DNA of 17,705 nt from ZC4RG36 sp964652205 (GCA_964652205.1 CAZZAO010000113.1:1-17705), one strand, 5' to 3'; positions 1 through 7,630 are shown, numbered from the stretch's first letter. Made by a program: numbers and translations. The notes: a model not told the origin generated them from the letters alone.

Positions 1-29
1 CTCTATTCAATCTTGACGGGTGTCACCGC

Positions 30-35
30 TACAAT
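30..35 (+). promoter_or_regulatory. possible -10 box for the GH99-like gene
   Basis: TACAAT lies about 70 nt upstream of the preferred start at 104. The same box recurs upstream of other genes here (2574, 4491, 11347). No good -35 is seen at normal spacing: TTGACG at 13-18 is only 11 nt away. The assignment rests on the -10 alone. Confidence 0.3.
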
Positions 36-103
36 AGTTCGTGAAGCATTGAAGCAGGCATCGACACTTAGCCCGGCGTTTATAGTCCATGAATGGAACC
101 CGC

Positions 104-1054
104 ATGAAATTCAGAATCTCTCGTCTTGCTGTCGTCCTCGCGCTGCTGGCGCTGACAGGGATCAGCCTGATGGCCGCCCCGGCCTCGGCCCAGAGTCCCA
201 AACAGGTCTATGCCTTCTACTTTCCGTGGTGGACGGGGGACTCCTGGGGCGATGCTCGGCTGATCGACCGCCCGGCGAACCCCTATGACTCGCGCGATGG
301 CAATGTAGTTGGCCGCCAGATCGGCGAGGCGATGGGAGCCGGGATCGACGGCTTCATCGTCGATTGGTACGGCCCGCAGGAAAATAACCTGACGGCGCAG
401 GTCTTCAACATGCTGCTCGACATCGCCAATGGCGCGGGCTTTAAGGCCGCCGCTGCGGTTGACCTGAATGGCCCTTACGCCAACTCTCCCGATCAGGTGC
501 TTGAGACGATGAATTACGTCGTCAACGACCGCGCCAATCACCCGGCTTATCTGCGTTTCAACGGCAAGCCGGTCATCTATTTCTGGAACCAGAACAAGTT
601 CTCGGTCGCCGACTGGAAGAACATCCGCAATCAGGTCGATCCGAACCACAACACCATCTGGGTCATGGAAGGCACTAGCACCGGCTATCTGGGCGTCTTC
701 GACAGCCTCTACCTGTTCAACGTCGCCTGGGCCGGAAACCCCGGCGCAACCGCTCGCCAGTGGAAAGCGACCGCGCTCCGCGGCGGTGGCGGTTACTATA
801 CCCCGACCGTCTTGCCGGGCTGGGACGAATCGCGCATGACGGGCCGCAGCAATCCGACGGCAGTCGTCGACCGCGCGGGCGGCGCATACCTGACCAAAAG
901 CTGGAACGGCGCCGTTTCCGCCAACACCACGACCATCCTGATTACAAGCTGGAACGAGTATTTCGAGAACTCGTACATCGAGCCGAGCCAGAGCTACGGC
1001 ACGCAGTCGCTCGATGTCCTGCGCCCGTTGATCGCGGCCTGGAAGTCGAGCTAA
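104..1054 (+). CDS. secreted glycoside hydrolase family 99-like protein
   Basis: This is probably an exported carbohydrate-active enzyme of about 316 residues. The N-terminus is a classic signal peptide: a basic start (MKFRISR), a hydrophobic core, then a small-residue AxA-type site ending in ASAQS. The mature part opens with YAFYFPWW, continues with a DS(R)DG segment and GIDGFIVDWYGP, and ends with TSWNEYFENSYIEP. That order matches GH99-like proteins (the endo-alpha-1,2-mannosidase/mannanase family), where acidic residues near the W-N-E...E..IEP motif are catalytic. The preferred start is ATG 104, which has a GGA 6 nt upstream; an in-frame ATG at 89 would add five residues and lacks a Shine-Dalgarno. 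It stands alone and ends 26 nt before a strong hairpin. Substrate is unknown; it could instead be a non-catalytic WbsX/GH99-like domain protein. Family call fairly sure, activity inferred. Confidence 0.75.
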   Translation: MKFRISRLAVVLALLALTGISLMAAPASAQSPKQVYAFYFPWWTGDSWGDARLIDRPANPYDSRDGNVVGRQIGEAMGAGIDGFIVDWYGPQENNLTAQVFNMLLDIANGAGFKAAAAVDLNGPYANSPDQVLETMNYVVNDRANHPAYLRFNGKPVIYFWNQNKFSVADWKNIRNQVDPNHNTIWVMEGTSTGYLGVFDSLYLFNVAWAGNPGATARQWKATALRGGGGYYTPTVLPGWDESRMTGRSNPTAVVDRAGGAYLTKSWNGAVSANTTTILITSWNEYFENSYIEPSQSYGTQSLDVLRPLIAAWKSS

Positions 1055-1080
1055 AGACTTCCCTCACCTCGACCCGCTCC

Positions 1081-1124
1081 CAAAGCAAAACGCCGCATCC
1101 CGTTGGATGCGGCGTTTTGCTTTG
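1081..1124. terminator. bidirectional intrinsic terminator
   Basis: A perfect 20-bp inverted repeat (1081-1100 and 1105-1124) surrounds the four-base loop CGTT. The arms hold a GC-rich core (CGCCGCATCC) bordered by AAAA/TTTT runs, so a stem followed by a T-rich stretch is read from either strand. It lies 26 nt past the GH99-like stop and 15 nt past the minus-strand stop at 1140, so it can terminate both converging units. Confidence 0.9.
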
Positions 1125-1139
1125 GCCTGAGCAGCGCCG

Positions 1140-1274
1140 TTACGGCACGATGAGATTGCCGTAGACGCCACCGACCGATGTCCCCAGAATCGCCAGCGCT
1201 AGCAGCGCCAGCAGCGGAGCCACCAGAAAAACCAGACCGAGACACCCACATCCGCTCATGCCGCCCGTTGCCAT
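1140..1274 (-). CDS. 44-residue glycine-rich membrane peptide
   Basis: A short minus-strand gene of 44 codons. It starts MATGGMSGCGCLGLVFLV, continues with an unbroken Leu/Ala hydrophobic stretch (about residues 12-30), then a Gly/Val-rich tail ending in GNLIVP. It would be a single-pass membrane peptide with a short Cys/Gly-rich N-terminus (Cys at 9 and 11). AAAGGA lies 7 nt before the ATG, and the stop lies 15 nt before the shared terminator. It follows the glycosyltransferase stop by 43 nt on the same strand, so the two are probably co-transcribed. Function is unknown. The ribosome site, hydrophobic composition and exact fit between gene and terminator argue that it is real. Confidence 0.6.
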   Translation of the reverse strand: MATGGMSGCGCLGLVFLVAPLLALLALAILGTSVGGVYGNLIVP

Positions 1275-1317
1275 CTCCCTATCCTTTCCTGAAACTGCTA
1301 TCCTATACCAACGCAGC

Positions 1318-2451
1318 TTATATGAATTTTGCCAGCGTCGCTGACGTCTGCTCGATCATCATAGCGAAGTCGAACCGCTCCATGCCGACCGGGGCGTTCG
1401 CTGCCAGCGCCGCGCGGACGCCGGGGCGAAATGCCTCACGCAGCGCTTCGACCAGCCCGCCGCCATCGACGTAAGGCACGAGCAGACCGTTGACACCGTG
1501 CCGGACAACTTCGGGATTGCCGCCTTTATCGCTGGCAATGACCGGCGTTCCAGCGCGCAGACTTTCGAGCAGCGTGTGCGACAGCCCCTCGTAGCCGGAA
1601 TAGAGCACAGTGTAATCGGCGGCGCGCATGGCGAGGTCGAGCGCCGCCCGGTCGAGCCGACCGAGGAAGCGGACGCGCCCGGTGAGTCCGGCGGCGTCAG
1701 CCTGCGCGCGCAGCGAGTCCAGCTCCGGGCCATCTCCGGCGACCAGCAGGCGCACGTCTGTGATCTGAGTCAGCGCGGCGATCAGGTGATCGACTCCCTT
1801 CCACGGCAGCAGTCGCGCGGCGGTGAGCAGCGTCGGCGCGTCATCGAGGCCCGACTGCGCCCGCGCGTCAGCCTGCGTCAGCGTCAGCGCCTCGGCCTGT
1901 GCCGGCAGCGCGTTATAGATCACCTGTACCTTCGCGGCATCGACGCCCCAGCCAACAACCATCCGCTTGAGATACTCGCTCGGCACAATCACGCCGTCCA
2001 TCCGCCGGACTTCGCGCGCCCGTGCCGCCTTATTGGCCTCAGCCTGAAGACCATAGCGCCGCGTCTGAAAAGTGTCGATGTCCTCATTAGGCGCGACCCA
2101 GCCTTTGCGCGTCGCCCGCTCCCACGCCTGATCGCCAACGATCTTGATGACACGCGGCGCGCGTCCGCCGATCAGCGGCAGGCCGAGCGAGTGAATGTAG
2201 ACCAGATCGGCCCAGCCGAGCAGCGGTCGCGCCGCGCGCGCATAATCGACCAGACGAAGCGGCAGCATCCGCCGGGGAACGCGCGTGACCGAATAAGGAA
2301 AGGTCGCGCTGCCCGACTCGCCGTAAGCCAGCGCGCGCGCGTCCCAGCCGAGCCGCTGAAGCTCCGGCAGCAGCGCGCGCAGGTAGGTCGCCGGGCCGCC
2401 GGGTTCCGGGTAGAAAATGCCGCTGGCGACGAACAGCCGTCGAGCGCTCAT
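1318..2451 (-). CDS. glycosyltransferase family 4 (GT-B)
   Basis: This 377-residue enzyme should transfer a sugar from a nucleotide-sugar donor to a glycan or lipid acceptor at the cytoplasmic face. The N-terminal Rossmann half has the typical opening (SGIFYPEPGGPATYLRALLP, GGP at 18-20). The C-terminal donor-binding half runs from about residue 200 to 350 and carries AARLLPWKGVDHLI (K218), LLVAGDGPE, FLGRLDR and the E-x7-E motif (E288 and E296 in YEGLSHTLLE). Length is normal for the family. GGAG lies 6 nt before the ATG, and TATAAT sits on this strand about 65 nt upstream. It is divergent from the antiporter gene and probably shares its transcript with the small membrane peptide downstream. 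Donor and acceptor cannot be read from the sequence. Confidence 0.88.
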   Translation of the reverse strand: MSARRLFVASGIFYPEPGGPATYLRALLPELQRLGWDARALAYGESGSATFPYSVTRVPRRMLPLRLVDYARAARPLLGWADLVYIHSLGLPLIGGRAPRVIKIVGDQAWERATRKGWVAPNEDIDTFQTRRYGLQAEANKAARAREVRRMDGVIVPSEYLKRMVVGWGVDAAKVQVIYNALPAQAEALTLTQADARAQSGLDDAPTLLTAARLLPWKGVDHLIAALTQITDVRLLVAGDGPELDSLRAQADAAGLTGRVRFLGRLDRAALDLAMRAADYTVLYSGYEGLSHTLLESLRAGTPVIASDKGGNPEVVRHGVNGLLVPYVDGGGLVEALREAFRPGVRAALAANAPVGMERFDFAMMIEQTSATLAKFI

Positions 2452-2515
2452 CCCCTGCTCCGCTCTGGTATCAGCGTCAATCCATCAGCCCTTTTCTGGC
2501 GCGGCGTCAGGCGCG

Positions 2516-2521
2516 ATTATA
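2516..2521 (-). promoter_or_regulatory. -10 box for the glycosyltransferase
   Basis: A perfect TATAAT on the minus strand lies about 65 nt upstream of the glycosyltransferase ATG. No clear -35 was found. It lies in the 185-nt divergent spacer, less than 40 nt from the plus-strand promoter of the antiporter. Confidence 0.45.
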
Positions 2522-2551
2522 ACAGCAACTCCCACGCCGTTCCCGAATTGA

Positions 2552-2579
2552 CTGACGATTTTTGCTACTTTGCTACAAT
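2552..2579 (+). promoter_or_regulatory. promoter of the antiporter gene
   Basis: CTGACG (2552-2557), a 16-nt spacer, then TACAAT (2574-2579). A TTGACT at 2548 gives a 20-nt spacer as an alternative. Transcription would begin near 2586, about 50 nt before the ATG at 2637. This rules out a farther in-frame ATG at 2562, which lies inside the promoter. Confidence 0.5.
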
Positions 2580-2636
2580 GGGGTTTCGGCAAGCCCTCGG
2601 TCTGCTGCTGGCAGGACGGGCATAAGGAACTGCACT

Positions 2637-4484
2637 ATGAGCGAACATTTACTCGTCGGACTGGCGGGAATCCTCGTCCTGGGCATGTTGGCGCAGTGGC
2701 TGGCGTGGCGCTTACACCTGCCGTCAATTCTGCTTCTGCTGACATCTGGCTTCATCGCTGGCCCGATCACCGGCCTTATCCGCCCCGATGACCTGCTTGG
2801 AAACATGCTTTTTCCGGTCATCTCGCTCTCCGTCGGCGTCATTATGTTCGAGGGCAGCCTGAGTCTGAAGCTCGACGATCTGCGCGGCGTGGGCCGCGTG
2901 ATTCGGAACCTGATTACCGTCGGCGCGCTCATCACCTGGGTGCTGTCGACGCTGGCAGCCTGCTGGATTCTGCGGCTCGACCTGCCGCTGGCTGTCCTGT
3001 TGAGCGCAATTCTGGTCGTGACCGGCCCAACGGTCATCGGCCCGCTGCTGCGCCATGTTCGCCCTGCGCCGCCAGTCGGCCCAATTTTACGCTGGGAAGG
3101 TATCCTGATTGACCCGCTTGGGGCGACACTGGCGCTGCTGGTGTTTGAAGTGATTGTCGCCGGAAGCCCGCAGGCCGCAACCAACGGGCTGATCGTCGGT
3201 ATCGTGCGGACACTGCTCGTCGGTGTCAGCACGGGCGCGCTCGGCGCAGGACTGCTCTATGCCATCCTCAAACGCTATCTCGTGCCGGACTATATGGAAA
3301 ACGCCGTTACGCTGATGCTGGTCGTCGGCGCGTTCGCGCTGGCCGGACGGTTACAGGGCGAGTCCGGTCTGCTGGCCGTCACCGTCATGGGCATCCTCCT
3401 CGGCAACCAGAAATCTGTCTCGGTGAAGCGCATGATCGAGTTCAAGGAGAGCCTCGGCGTGCTGCTGATCGGCAGCCTGTTTATTTTGCTCTCGGCTCGC
3501 CTCAAACTGGACGACCTCACCCGTGTTGGCCCCAATGTGCTGCTGTTCATCGGCTTCCTGATGCTTGTCGTGCGGCCACTGGGCGTCGCCGTTTCAACCC
3601 GCGGTTCCAGTCTTCACTGGCGACAGCACCTCTTTCTGGCGCTTATCGCCCCCCGCGGCATCGTCGCCGCCGCGACCGTGTCGATCTTCGCCCTGCGGCT
3701 GGCCGATAACGGCTATGCGGGCGCGGAGCAGCTCGTCCCCATTATGTTTCTGGTGATTATCGCCACCGTTGCCGTCTACGGTCTGGGTGCGCTGCCGCTG
3801 GCCCGCTGGCTCAGGATTGCCGAGGCAAGTGTGCCTCAGGGCGTGCTCATTGTCAGCGCGCACCCGTGGGCGCGCGCCATCGGTCGGGCGCTTCAGGATG
3901 CGGGCATCCGCGTCCTGATGGTCGATACCAATTACAACAACATTCAGGCGGCCCGGATGGAAGGGCTGCCTGTACATTACGGCAGCATTCTGGCCGAAGA
4001 AGTGATCGCGTCGCTCCGTCTGGACGGAATCGGTCGCCTGCTGGCGCTGACGCCAAACGATGAAGTCAACGCCCTGGCGGCCATCCGCTTTGCGGAACTG
4101 TTTGGCCGGGCAGAAACTTACCAACTGGCGCTCAACCATCAGGACGCGCCGAGCCGCGTGCAGGCTGAAATGCCCGGTCATCTGCACGGGCGGCGGCTTG
4201 AAGCGGACGCCAGCTACGCCAACCTCGACCGCCTGTTCAAGCGCGGCGCGGTCGTCAAGGCAACGCCGCTCACACAGACCTTCGACATAGCACAGTTCCG
4301 CGCCCACTACGGCCTGTCGGCTGTGCCGCTGTTTCTGGTCGATCCAGCGTCGGGCCATCTCACTATGATGTCGGGCGATATCGCGCCTGCGCCGCACCAG
4401 GGCCAGCTCATCATCAGCGTCGTCATGCCGCCCGAAGCGACCGAAGGCCTCGGCAGCGCCGCGCAGCCTGCCGCGATCTCGTAA
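2637..4484 (+). CDS. cation/proton antiporter, NhaP (CPA1)-type, with C-terminal RCK domain
   Basis: A 615-residue inner-membrane protein expected to exchange Na+ or K+ for H+. Residues 1-395 hold about a dozen hydrophobic segments with family motifs: VVTGPTVIGP (127-136), WEGILIDPLGA (153-163, with acidic D159 in the membrane core) and APRGIVAA (338-345). Residues 401-500 form a TrkA-N/RCK nucleotide-binding fold (GVLIVSAHPWARAIGRAL, VLMVDTNYNN, LLALTPNDEVNALAA), suggesting gating by NAD(H) or another nucleotide. About 115 further residues form a cytosolic tail. AAGGA lies 8 nt before the chosen ATG; the 25 extra in-frame residues upstream overlap the promoter and are rejected. It is probably a single-gene unit. 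Ion preference cannot be told. Confidence 0.87.
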   Translation: MSEHLLVGLAGILVLGMLAQWLAWRLHLPSILLLLTSGFIAGPITGLIRPDDLLGNMLFPVISLSVGVIMFEGSLSLKLDDLRGVGRVIRNLITVGALITWVLSTLAACWILRLDLPLAVLLSAILVVTGPTVIGPLLRHVRPAPPVGPILRWEGILIDPLGATLALLVFEVIVAGSPQAATNGLIVGIVRTLLVGVSTGALGAGLLYAILKRYLVPDYMENAVTLMLVVGAFALAGRLQGESGLLAVTVMGILLGNQKSVSVKRMIEFKESLGVLLIGSLFILLSARLKLDDLTRVGPNVLLFIGFLMLVVRPLGVAVSTRGSSLHWRQHLFLALIAPRGIVAAATVSIFALRLADNGYAGAEQLVPIMFLVIIATVAVYGLGALPLARWLRIAEASVPQGVLIVSAHPWARAIGRALQDAGIRVLMVDTNYNNIQAARMEGLPVHYGSILAEEVIASLRLDGIGRLLALTPNDEVNALAAIRFAELFGRAETYQLALNHQDAPSRVQAEMPGHLHGRRLEADASYANLDRLFKRGAVVKATPLTQTFDIAQFRAHYGLSAVPLFLVDPASGHLTMMSGDIAPAPHQGQLIISVVMPPEATEGLGSAAQPAAIS

Positions 4485-4490
4485 TCTGTG

Positions 4491-4496
4491 TACAAT
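4491..4496 (+). promoter_or_regulatory. possible -10 box
   Basis: TACAAT about 50 nt upstream of the ATG at 4544, immediately after the antiporter stop. Only a weak -35 candidate (CTGCCG at 4468-4473, 17-nt spacer) is seen, inside the antiporter coding end. Confidence 0.35.
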
Positions 4497-4543
4497 GCCG
4501 TTACAGGCGTCGCTCCCGCTGTCCACTCACGCGGCCACCTGAA

Positions 4544-5278
4544 ATGAGGATCATGGCTCGCCTTGAAACCCGACTCGACGCGGCGCTGAATCGACTGACG
4601 CGCCAGTACGCCCCTCAGGCTGCCGCTCTGCCCCAATCGCCCGCCGACCGGGCGGCGGCGCTGGCCGGACATAACCTGCTGGTCATGATCGGCGCGCCGC
4701 CCGCCGCTGATGTCGAAGCGGCAGTCAACCGCTGGGTCGAAAGTTACGTCAACCTCTACGACCTGCTCACTCGTCGGCTGTTCCCTTCCTTCACCCGAAT
4801 CAAAGCCTTCTATGCGGACGCCGAGCAGCCCCCCATCGTCGTCGTTCAGGGCGCGGCGACGCCGGTGCTGGTCGTGCTGGCGCGCTACGTCACGCCCTAC
4901 GTCGCCGCCCGACAGCTTGATTCGCCGTCCGACCTCGAACTATTCGGCCTGACCGACCTGCTGCTCGAAGCGCTCGAAGCAGGCGACCTGCCGCGCGACG
5001 AGTACCGCAACCTGCGCGACGACGGTGCAGCCCAGCTTCGGCGGATTCTGGCCGCGCCGGTGCGGCAGCGCGCGCTGACCGCGCCCCATCCGCAGCTTGC
5101 TGCCACCTTCGCCTCGATCCCGCTCGACGGTTTCATGCCTGATCCCGCCGCGCCAGCCGCGCCGACGTCGCTGCCAGAAACGCCGACCGATTCGCCGTTC
5201 GGGCCATCAATCCCGGTCTTCTTCGAGCGGCGCGCGCGCGGCAAGCGTCCGCCGCCGGTGCCGAAACTGCCGAAGTAA
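4544..5278 (+). CDS. conserved-looking hypothetical protein, proline-rich C-terminus
   Basis: A 244-residue protein that I do not recognise. There is no signal peptide and no clear membrane segment. Residues 1-180 look like a mostly helical soluble domain (SYVNLYDLLTRRLFPSFTRI; SDLELFGLTDLLLEALEAGD). From about 185 the sequence becomes Pro/Ala/Thr-rich, and it ends in a basic, proline-rich tail (RRARGKRPPPVPKLPK) that could bind a protein surface or membrane. Two starts are possible: ATG 4544 without a Shine-Dalgarno, or ATG 4553 with GAGGA only 2 nt away; 4544 is kept. It lies 59 nt after the antiporter and may have its own promoter. Codon usage matches its neighbours, so it is very probably a real gene. 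Confidence 0.6.
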   Translation: MRIMARLETRLDAALNRLTRQYAPQAAALPQSPADRAAALAGHNLLVMIGAPPAADVEAAVNRWVESYVNLYDLLTRRLFPSFTRIKAFYADAEQPPIVVVQGAATPVLVVLARYVTPYVAARQLDSPSDLELFGLTDLLLEALEAGDLPRDEYRNLRDDGAAQLRRILAAPVRQRALTAPHPQLAATFASIPLDGFMPDPAAPAAPTSLPETPTDSPFGPSIPVFFERRARGKRPPPVPKLPK

Positions 5279-5314
5279 CTGTCAAGCTTCAACACGCGAT
5301 TCCCGGCCCGGTAT

Positions 5315-5320
5315 TATAAT
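5315..5320 (+). promoter_or_regulatory. -10 box for the repeat protein
   Basis: A perfect TATAAT about 44 nt upstream of the GTG start at 5364. No convincing -35 (TTCAAC at 5288 gives a 21-nt spacer). Its position rules out an in-frame ATG at 5319, which overlaps the box. Confidence 0.45.
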
Positions 5321-5350
5321 GGGAGCAAGACTCCGTTATATTCTCGCGTT

Positions 5351-5356
5351 CAGGAG
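5351..5356 (+). promoter_or_regulatory. ribosome binding site that decides a GTG start
   Basis: CAGGAG lies 7 nt before GTG 5364. Another in-frame GTG at 5358 would leave only 1 nt of spacing. Starting at 5364 gives a short, clean signal peptide. Confidence 0.65.
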
Positions 5357-5363
5357 CGTGCTC

Positions 5364-6278
5364 GTGGCCCGTGCCGGACTGATTCTCAGCCTGATCGCCC
5401 TGATGTTGATGGCATCAATGACCGTCGCGCAGGACGCGACCGAAGTTCCAGTTTCTGTTTCGCCGTCGCCATCGCTGGCCGACGCGCTGCCGATCCTCAT
5501 CAGCGTCCGCAGCGATCTGGAGCTGCTGGCGACCAGCAAACTCGGCAGCGCTCGCCCGACGGGCTGGAGCGGCAGCATGGACATCAACGACCCGCACCTT
5601 GCCATCCTCATTCGCCTCGATCTGGAGTTGTTAGCCGCCGAAACCTACAGCGTCGATTCGCGCCCGCCGGGCTGGTTCGGCGCAGTGCCGAGCACCAATT
5701 TCGCCATTGCCCGCGACATCCGCCACGATCTGGAGTTATTAGCCGACACCATCGTTCAGCCGGGCGTGCGTCCACCCGGCTGGAGCGGAGCCGACCCGCT
5801 GATGCGCTGCAATCGGGCGACGCAAACGCTGGTCAATCTGCTGTCGAACGGCGGCTACGCGCTGCGCGCCGACCCCAACAGCCCGACCTTCTGTCAGCAG
5901 GCAGAAATCGAAACCAGCCAGTACGTCGAGCGGACGTCGCTCAACAGCGGCCTTGCCGCCCCCGGCTCCCTGAGCGAGGACAACAGTTCGCCGGTCGTCG
6001 TCGGCTCAATTGAGGCATCGACTCTGCATACGATTGCCTTTCTCGACCGCAATGCCAGCAAGCGCGCGGGGGTCATTCCGCAGCACACCTCGCTCAAGCC
6101 GGTGGCGCGCAGCAATGCCGCCTTCTCGAACATGATGGTCGTTCAGGGTGACGGCTTCGAGGTCTACGTTGATTACACGGCGACGAGCCTGAGTCAGGCA
6201 TCGTTCCTCACGCTGCCCGATATCGATAGCACGCCGATCACGCTGCAATGCGCGGCGGCCTGGTGCGAAGCTCCGTAA
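5364..6278 (+). CDS. exported protein with three RxDLELLA / RPxGWxG repeats
   Basis: The GTG start gives 304 residues. A signal peptide (about residues 1-22: basic start, hydrophobic core, end TVAQ) implies export. Residues 45-145 hold three tandem units, each with an R..DLELLA helix-like motif (Asp at 51, 86, 122) followed by RPxGWxG (Trp at 68, 104, 140); the period is 35-36 residues. A degenerate fourth unit (RATQTLVNLL, 151-160) may follow. The rest (about 180-304) is polar with short beta-like stretches (FEVYVDYTA). Cysteines occur at 149, 177, 296 and 301, compatible with disulfides outside the cell. I know no named family for the repeat; an extracellular binding or scaffold role is only a guess. 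The gene is followed by a spacer with hairpins and seems monocistronic. Confidence 0.65.
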   Translation: MARAGLILSLIALMLMASMTVAQDATEVPVSVSPSPSLADALPILISVRSDLELLATSKLGSARPTGWSGSMDINDPHLAILIRLDLELLAAETYSVDSRPPGWFGAVPSTNFAIARDIRHDLELLADTIVQPGVRPPGWSGADPLMRCNRATQTLVNLLSNGGYALRADPNSPTFCQQAEIETSQYVERTSLNSGLAAPGSLSEDNSSPVVVGSIEASTLHTIAFLDRNASKRAGVIPQHTSLKPVARSNAAFSNMMVVQGDGFEVYVDYTATSLSQASFLTLPDIDSTPITLQCAAAWCEAP

Positions 6279-6303
6279 GGAAGCTAAGGCATGGGCTTCC
6301 GTA

Positions 6304-6324
6304 GGAGCGCGATGGTTCGCGTCC
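6304..6324. repeat. dispersed hairpin repeat, copy 1
   Basis: GGAGCGCGA-TGGT-TCGCGTCC: an 8-bp stem with one bulged base and a 4-nt loop closed by GA/TC. It belongs to the intergenic hairpin family described under 12146-12316. A separate small hairpin (GGAAGC at 6279-6284 with GCTTCC at 6295-6300) lies between this copy and the preceding stop. Confidence 0.6.
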
Positions 6325-6398
6325 GCCGCAACCGGACTCTTCTCCGTCGTCTCTCCCGCGTGACTCTTCCTTCACTGGAACCCGCGTCGGCATCGGAG

Positions 6399-6404
6399 TA
6401 GAAT
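6399..6404 (+). promoter_or_regulatory. possible -10 box for the SDR gene
   Basis: TAGAAT about 68 nt upstream of the ATG at 6472, with a weak CTGGAA (6375-6380) at an 18-nt spacing. Confidence 0.3.
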
Positions 6405-6471
6405 ACAGGCCAATCGAGGTCAGAGCGCAGACGCCCTGACCCGTCCGAATTGTCATCTGGAGCCTGACTGA

Positions 6472-7518
6472 ATGACTGACTCGAAATCGTTCCTGATTAC
6501 TGGCGGCGCAGGTTTCCTCGGCATCAACCTTGCCCGTTACCTGCTGGAGCGCGGTCATCGTGTGACGTCCTACGACATCGCCGACTTCGACTACCCGGAA
6601 CGCGACCGGGTGACGGTGATTAAAGGCGACATCCGCGACCGCGCTGCCGTCGATAAGGCGATGGCGGGCATCGACATTGTCGTGCATACAGCGGCAGCGC
6701 TGCCGCTGTACTCGCGCGAGGACATCTTCTCGACCGATATTGACGGCACGCGCAACATCGTCGATTCGGCCTACACCCACGGCGTCGAGCGCTGCATCCA
6801 GATTTCTTCGACGGCGGTTTACGGCGTGCCGGATCATCACCCGCTGTTTGAGACCGATCAGATGGTCGGCGTTGGCCCCTACGGCGAAGCGAAGATCAAG
6901 GCCGAGCAGGTCTGCGAAGAGTACCGGGCGAAGGGCTACTGCGTCCCGATCATCCGCCCGAAGTCGTTCGTCGGGCCAGAGCGACTCGGCGTGTTCGTTC
7001 TGCTCTACGACTGGGCGAAAGATGGTCGCGGTTTCCCGATGATCGGCAGCGGCAAAAATCGCTACCAGTTGCTCGACGTTGAAGACCTGTGCGCGGCGAT
7101 TTACCTGTGCGCGACGCTCGACAAAGCGAAGGCCAACGACACCTTCAACATCGGCGCGACCGACTTCACGACCATGAAGGAAGACTATCAGGCGGTGCTC
7201 GATTACGCTGGCTATGGCAAGCACATCACCGGTTTCCCGGAAAAGCCGGTCATTCTGGCGCTCCGCGTTCTCGAAGCGCTGAAGCTCTCGCCGCTCTATG
7301 CCTGGGTCTACGAGACTGCTGGCAAGGACTCGTTTGTCTCGGTCGAGAAGGCGCAGAATGTCCTCGGCTACGCGCCGAAATACTCGAACAAGGACGCGCT
7401 GATTCGCAACTACAAGTGGTATCTCGAAAACCTGAGCAAGTTCGAGGGTCAGAGCGGCGTCTCCCATCGCGTGCCGTGGAAGCAGGGCGCGCTCTCCGTC
7501 GCCAAACTGTTCTTCTAA
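6472..7518 (+). CDS. NAD-dependent epimerase/dehydratase (extended SDR)
   Basis: A 348-residue extended short-chain dehydrogenase/reductase, probably acting on a nucleotide sugar or another hydroxylated substrate in the cytoplasm. The Rossmann motif TGGAGFLG is at residues 10-17, with D35 at the end of beta-2, which favours NAD over NADP. The active site has ISSTAVYG (Ser112/Ser113/Thr114 region) and the YxxxK pair Y137/K141 in PYGEAK. RPKSFVGPERLG and the later LLDVEDLCAAI and FNIGA are typical of sugar epimerases and of 3-beta-HSD-like members. GGAG lies 9 nt before the ATG. It is a single-gene unit ending 22 nt before a terminator. Exact substrate cannot be assigned; UDP-sugar epimerase-like and sterol-dehydrogenase-like families are both possible. 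Confidence 0.85.
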   Translation: MTDSKSFLITGGAGFLGINLARYLLERGHRVTSYDIADFDYPERDRVTVIKGDIRDRAAVDKAMAGIDIVVHTAAALPLYSREDIFSTDIDGTRNIVDSAYTHGVERCIQISSTAVYGVPDHHPLFETDQMVGVGPYGEAKIKAEQVCEEYRAKGYCVPIIRPKSFVGPERLGVFVLLYDWAKDGRGFPMIGSGKNRYQLLDVEDLCAAIYLCATLDKAKANDTFNIGATDFTTMKEDYQAVLDYAGYGKHITGFPEKPVILALRVLEALKLSPLYAWVYETAGKDSFVSVEKAQNVLGYAPKYSNKDALIRNYKWYLENLSKFEGQSGVSHRVPWKQGALSVAKLFF

Positions 7519-7539
7519 GCGCCGCGAGCGGGGAAAGCA

Positions 7540-7586
7540 GAATCAAGAAGGGCCGGAACGCCATGCGCGTCCCGGCCCTTTGATTC
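7540..7586 (+). terminator. intrinsic terminator after the SDR gene
   Basis: The core stem AAGGGCCGG (7548-7556) pairs with CCGGCCCTT (7572-7580), and GAATCAA (7540-7546) pairs with TTGATTC (7580-7586) beyond a small bulge. The plus-strand transcript would follow the GC stem with a short T-rich stretch. It begins 22 nt after the stop. Confidence 0.7.
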
Positions 7587-7610
7587 AGGGTCGTATCCAG
7601 AGATTCCGCA

Positions 7611-7630
7611 GGGCATGATGCCTCATGCCC
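7611..7630. repeat. dispersed hairpin repeat, AT subfamily, copy 2
   Basis: GGGCATGA-TGCC-TCATGCCC is a perfect 8-bp stem with a 4-nt loop. Compared with the copy at 12146, the two central pairs change from G-C/C-G to A-T/T-A on both arms. Confidence 0.7.

Noticed and set aside
13..35. TTGACG and TACAAT read as a full promoter
   Set aside because: The spacer is only 11 nt, far below the normal 16-18; only the -10 is kept as a weak call.
1498..2625. 375-codon plus-strand frame over the glycosyltransferase
   Set aside because: It is the antisense shadow of a clearly recognised GT4 gene and is rich in Arg/Gln/Ala as expected for such shadows.
6238..7467. 409-codon minus-strand frame over the SDR gene
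   Set aside because: Antisense shadow; the plus-strand frame has all the SDR motifs.
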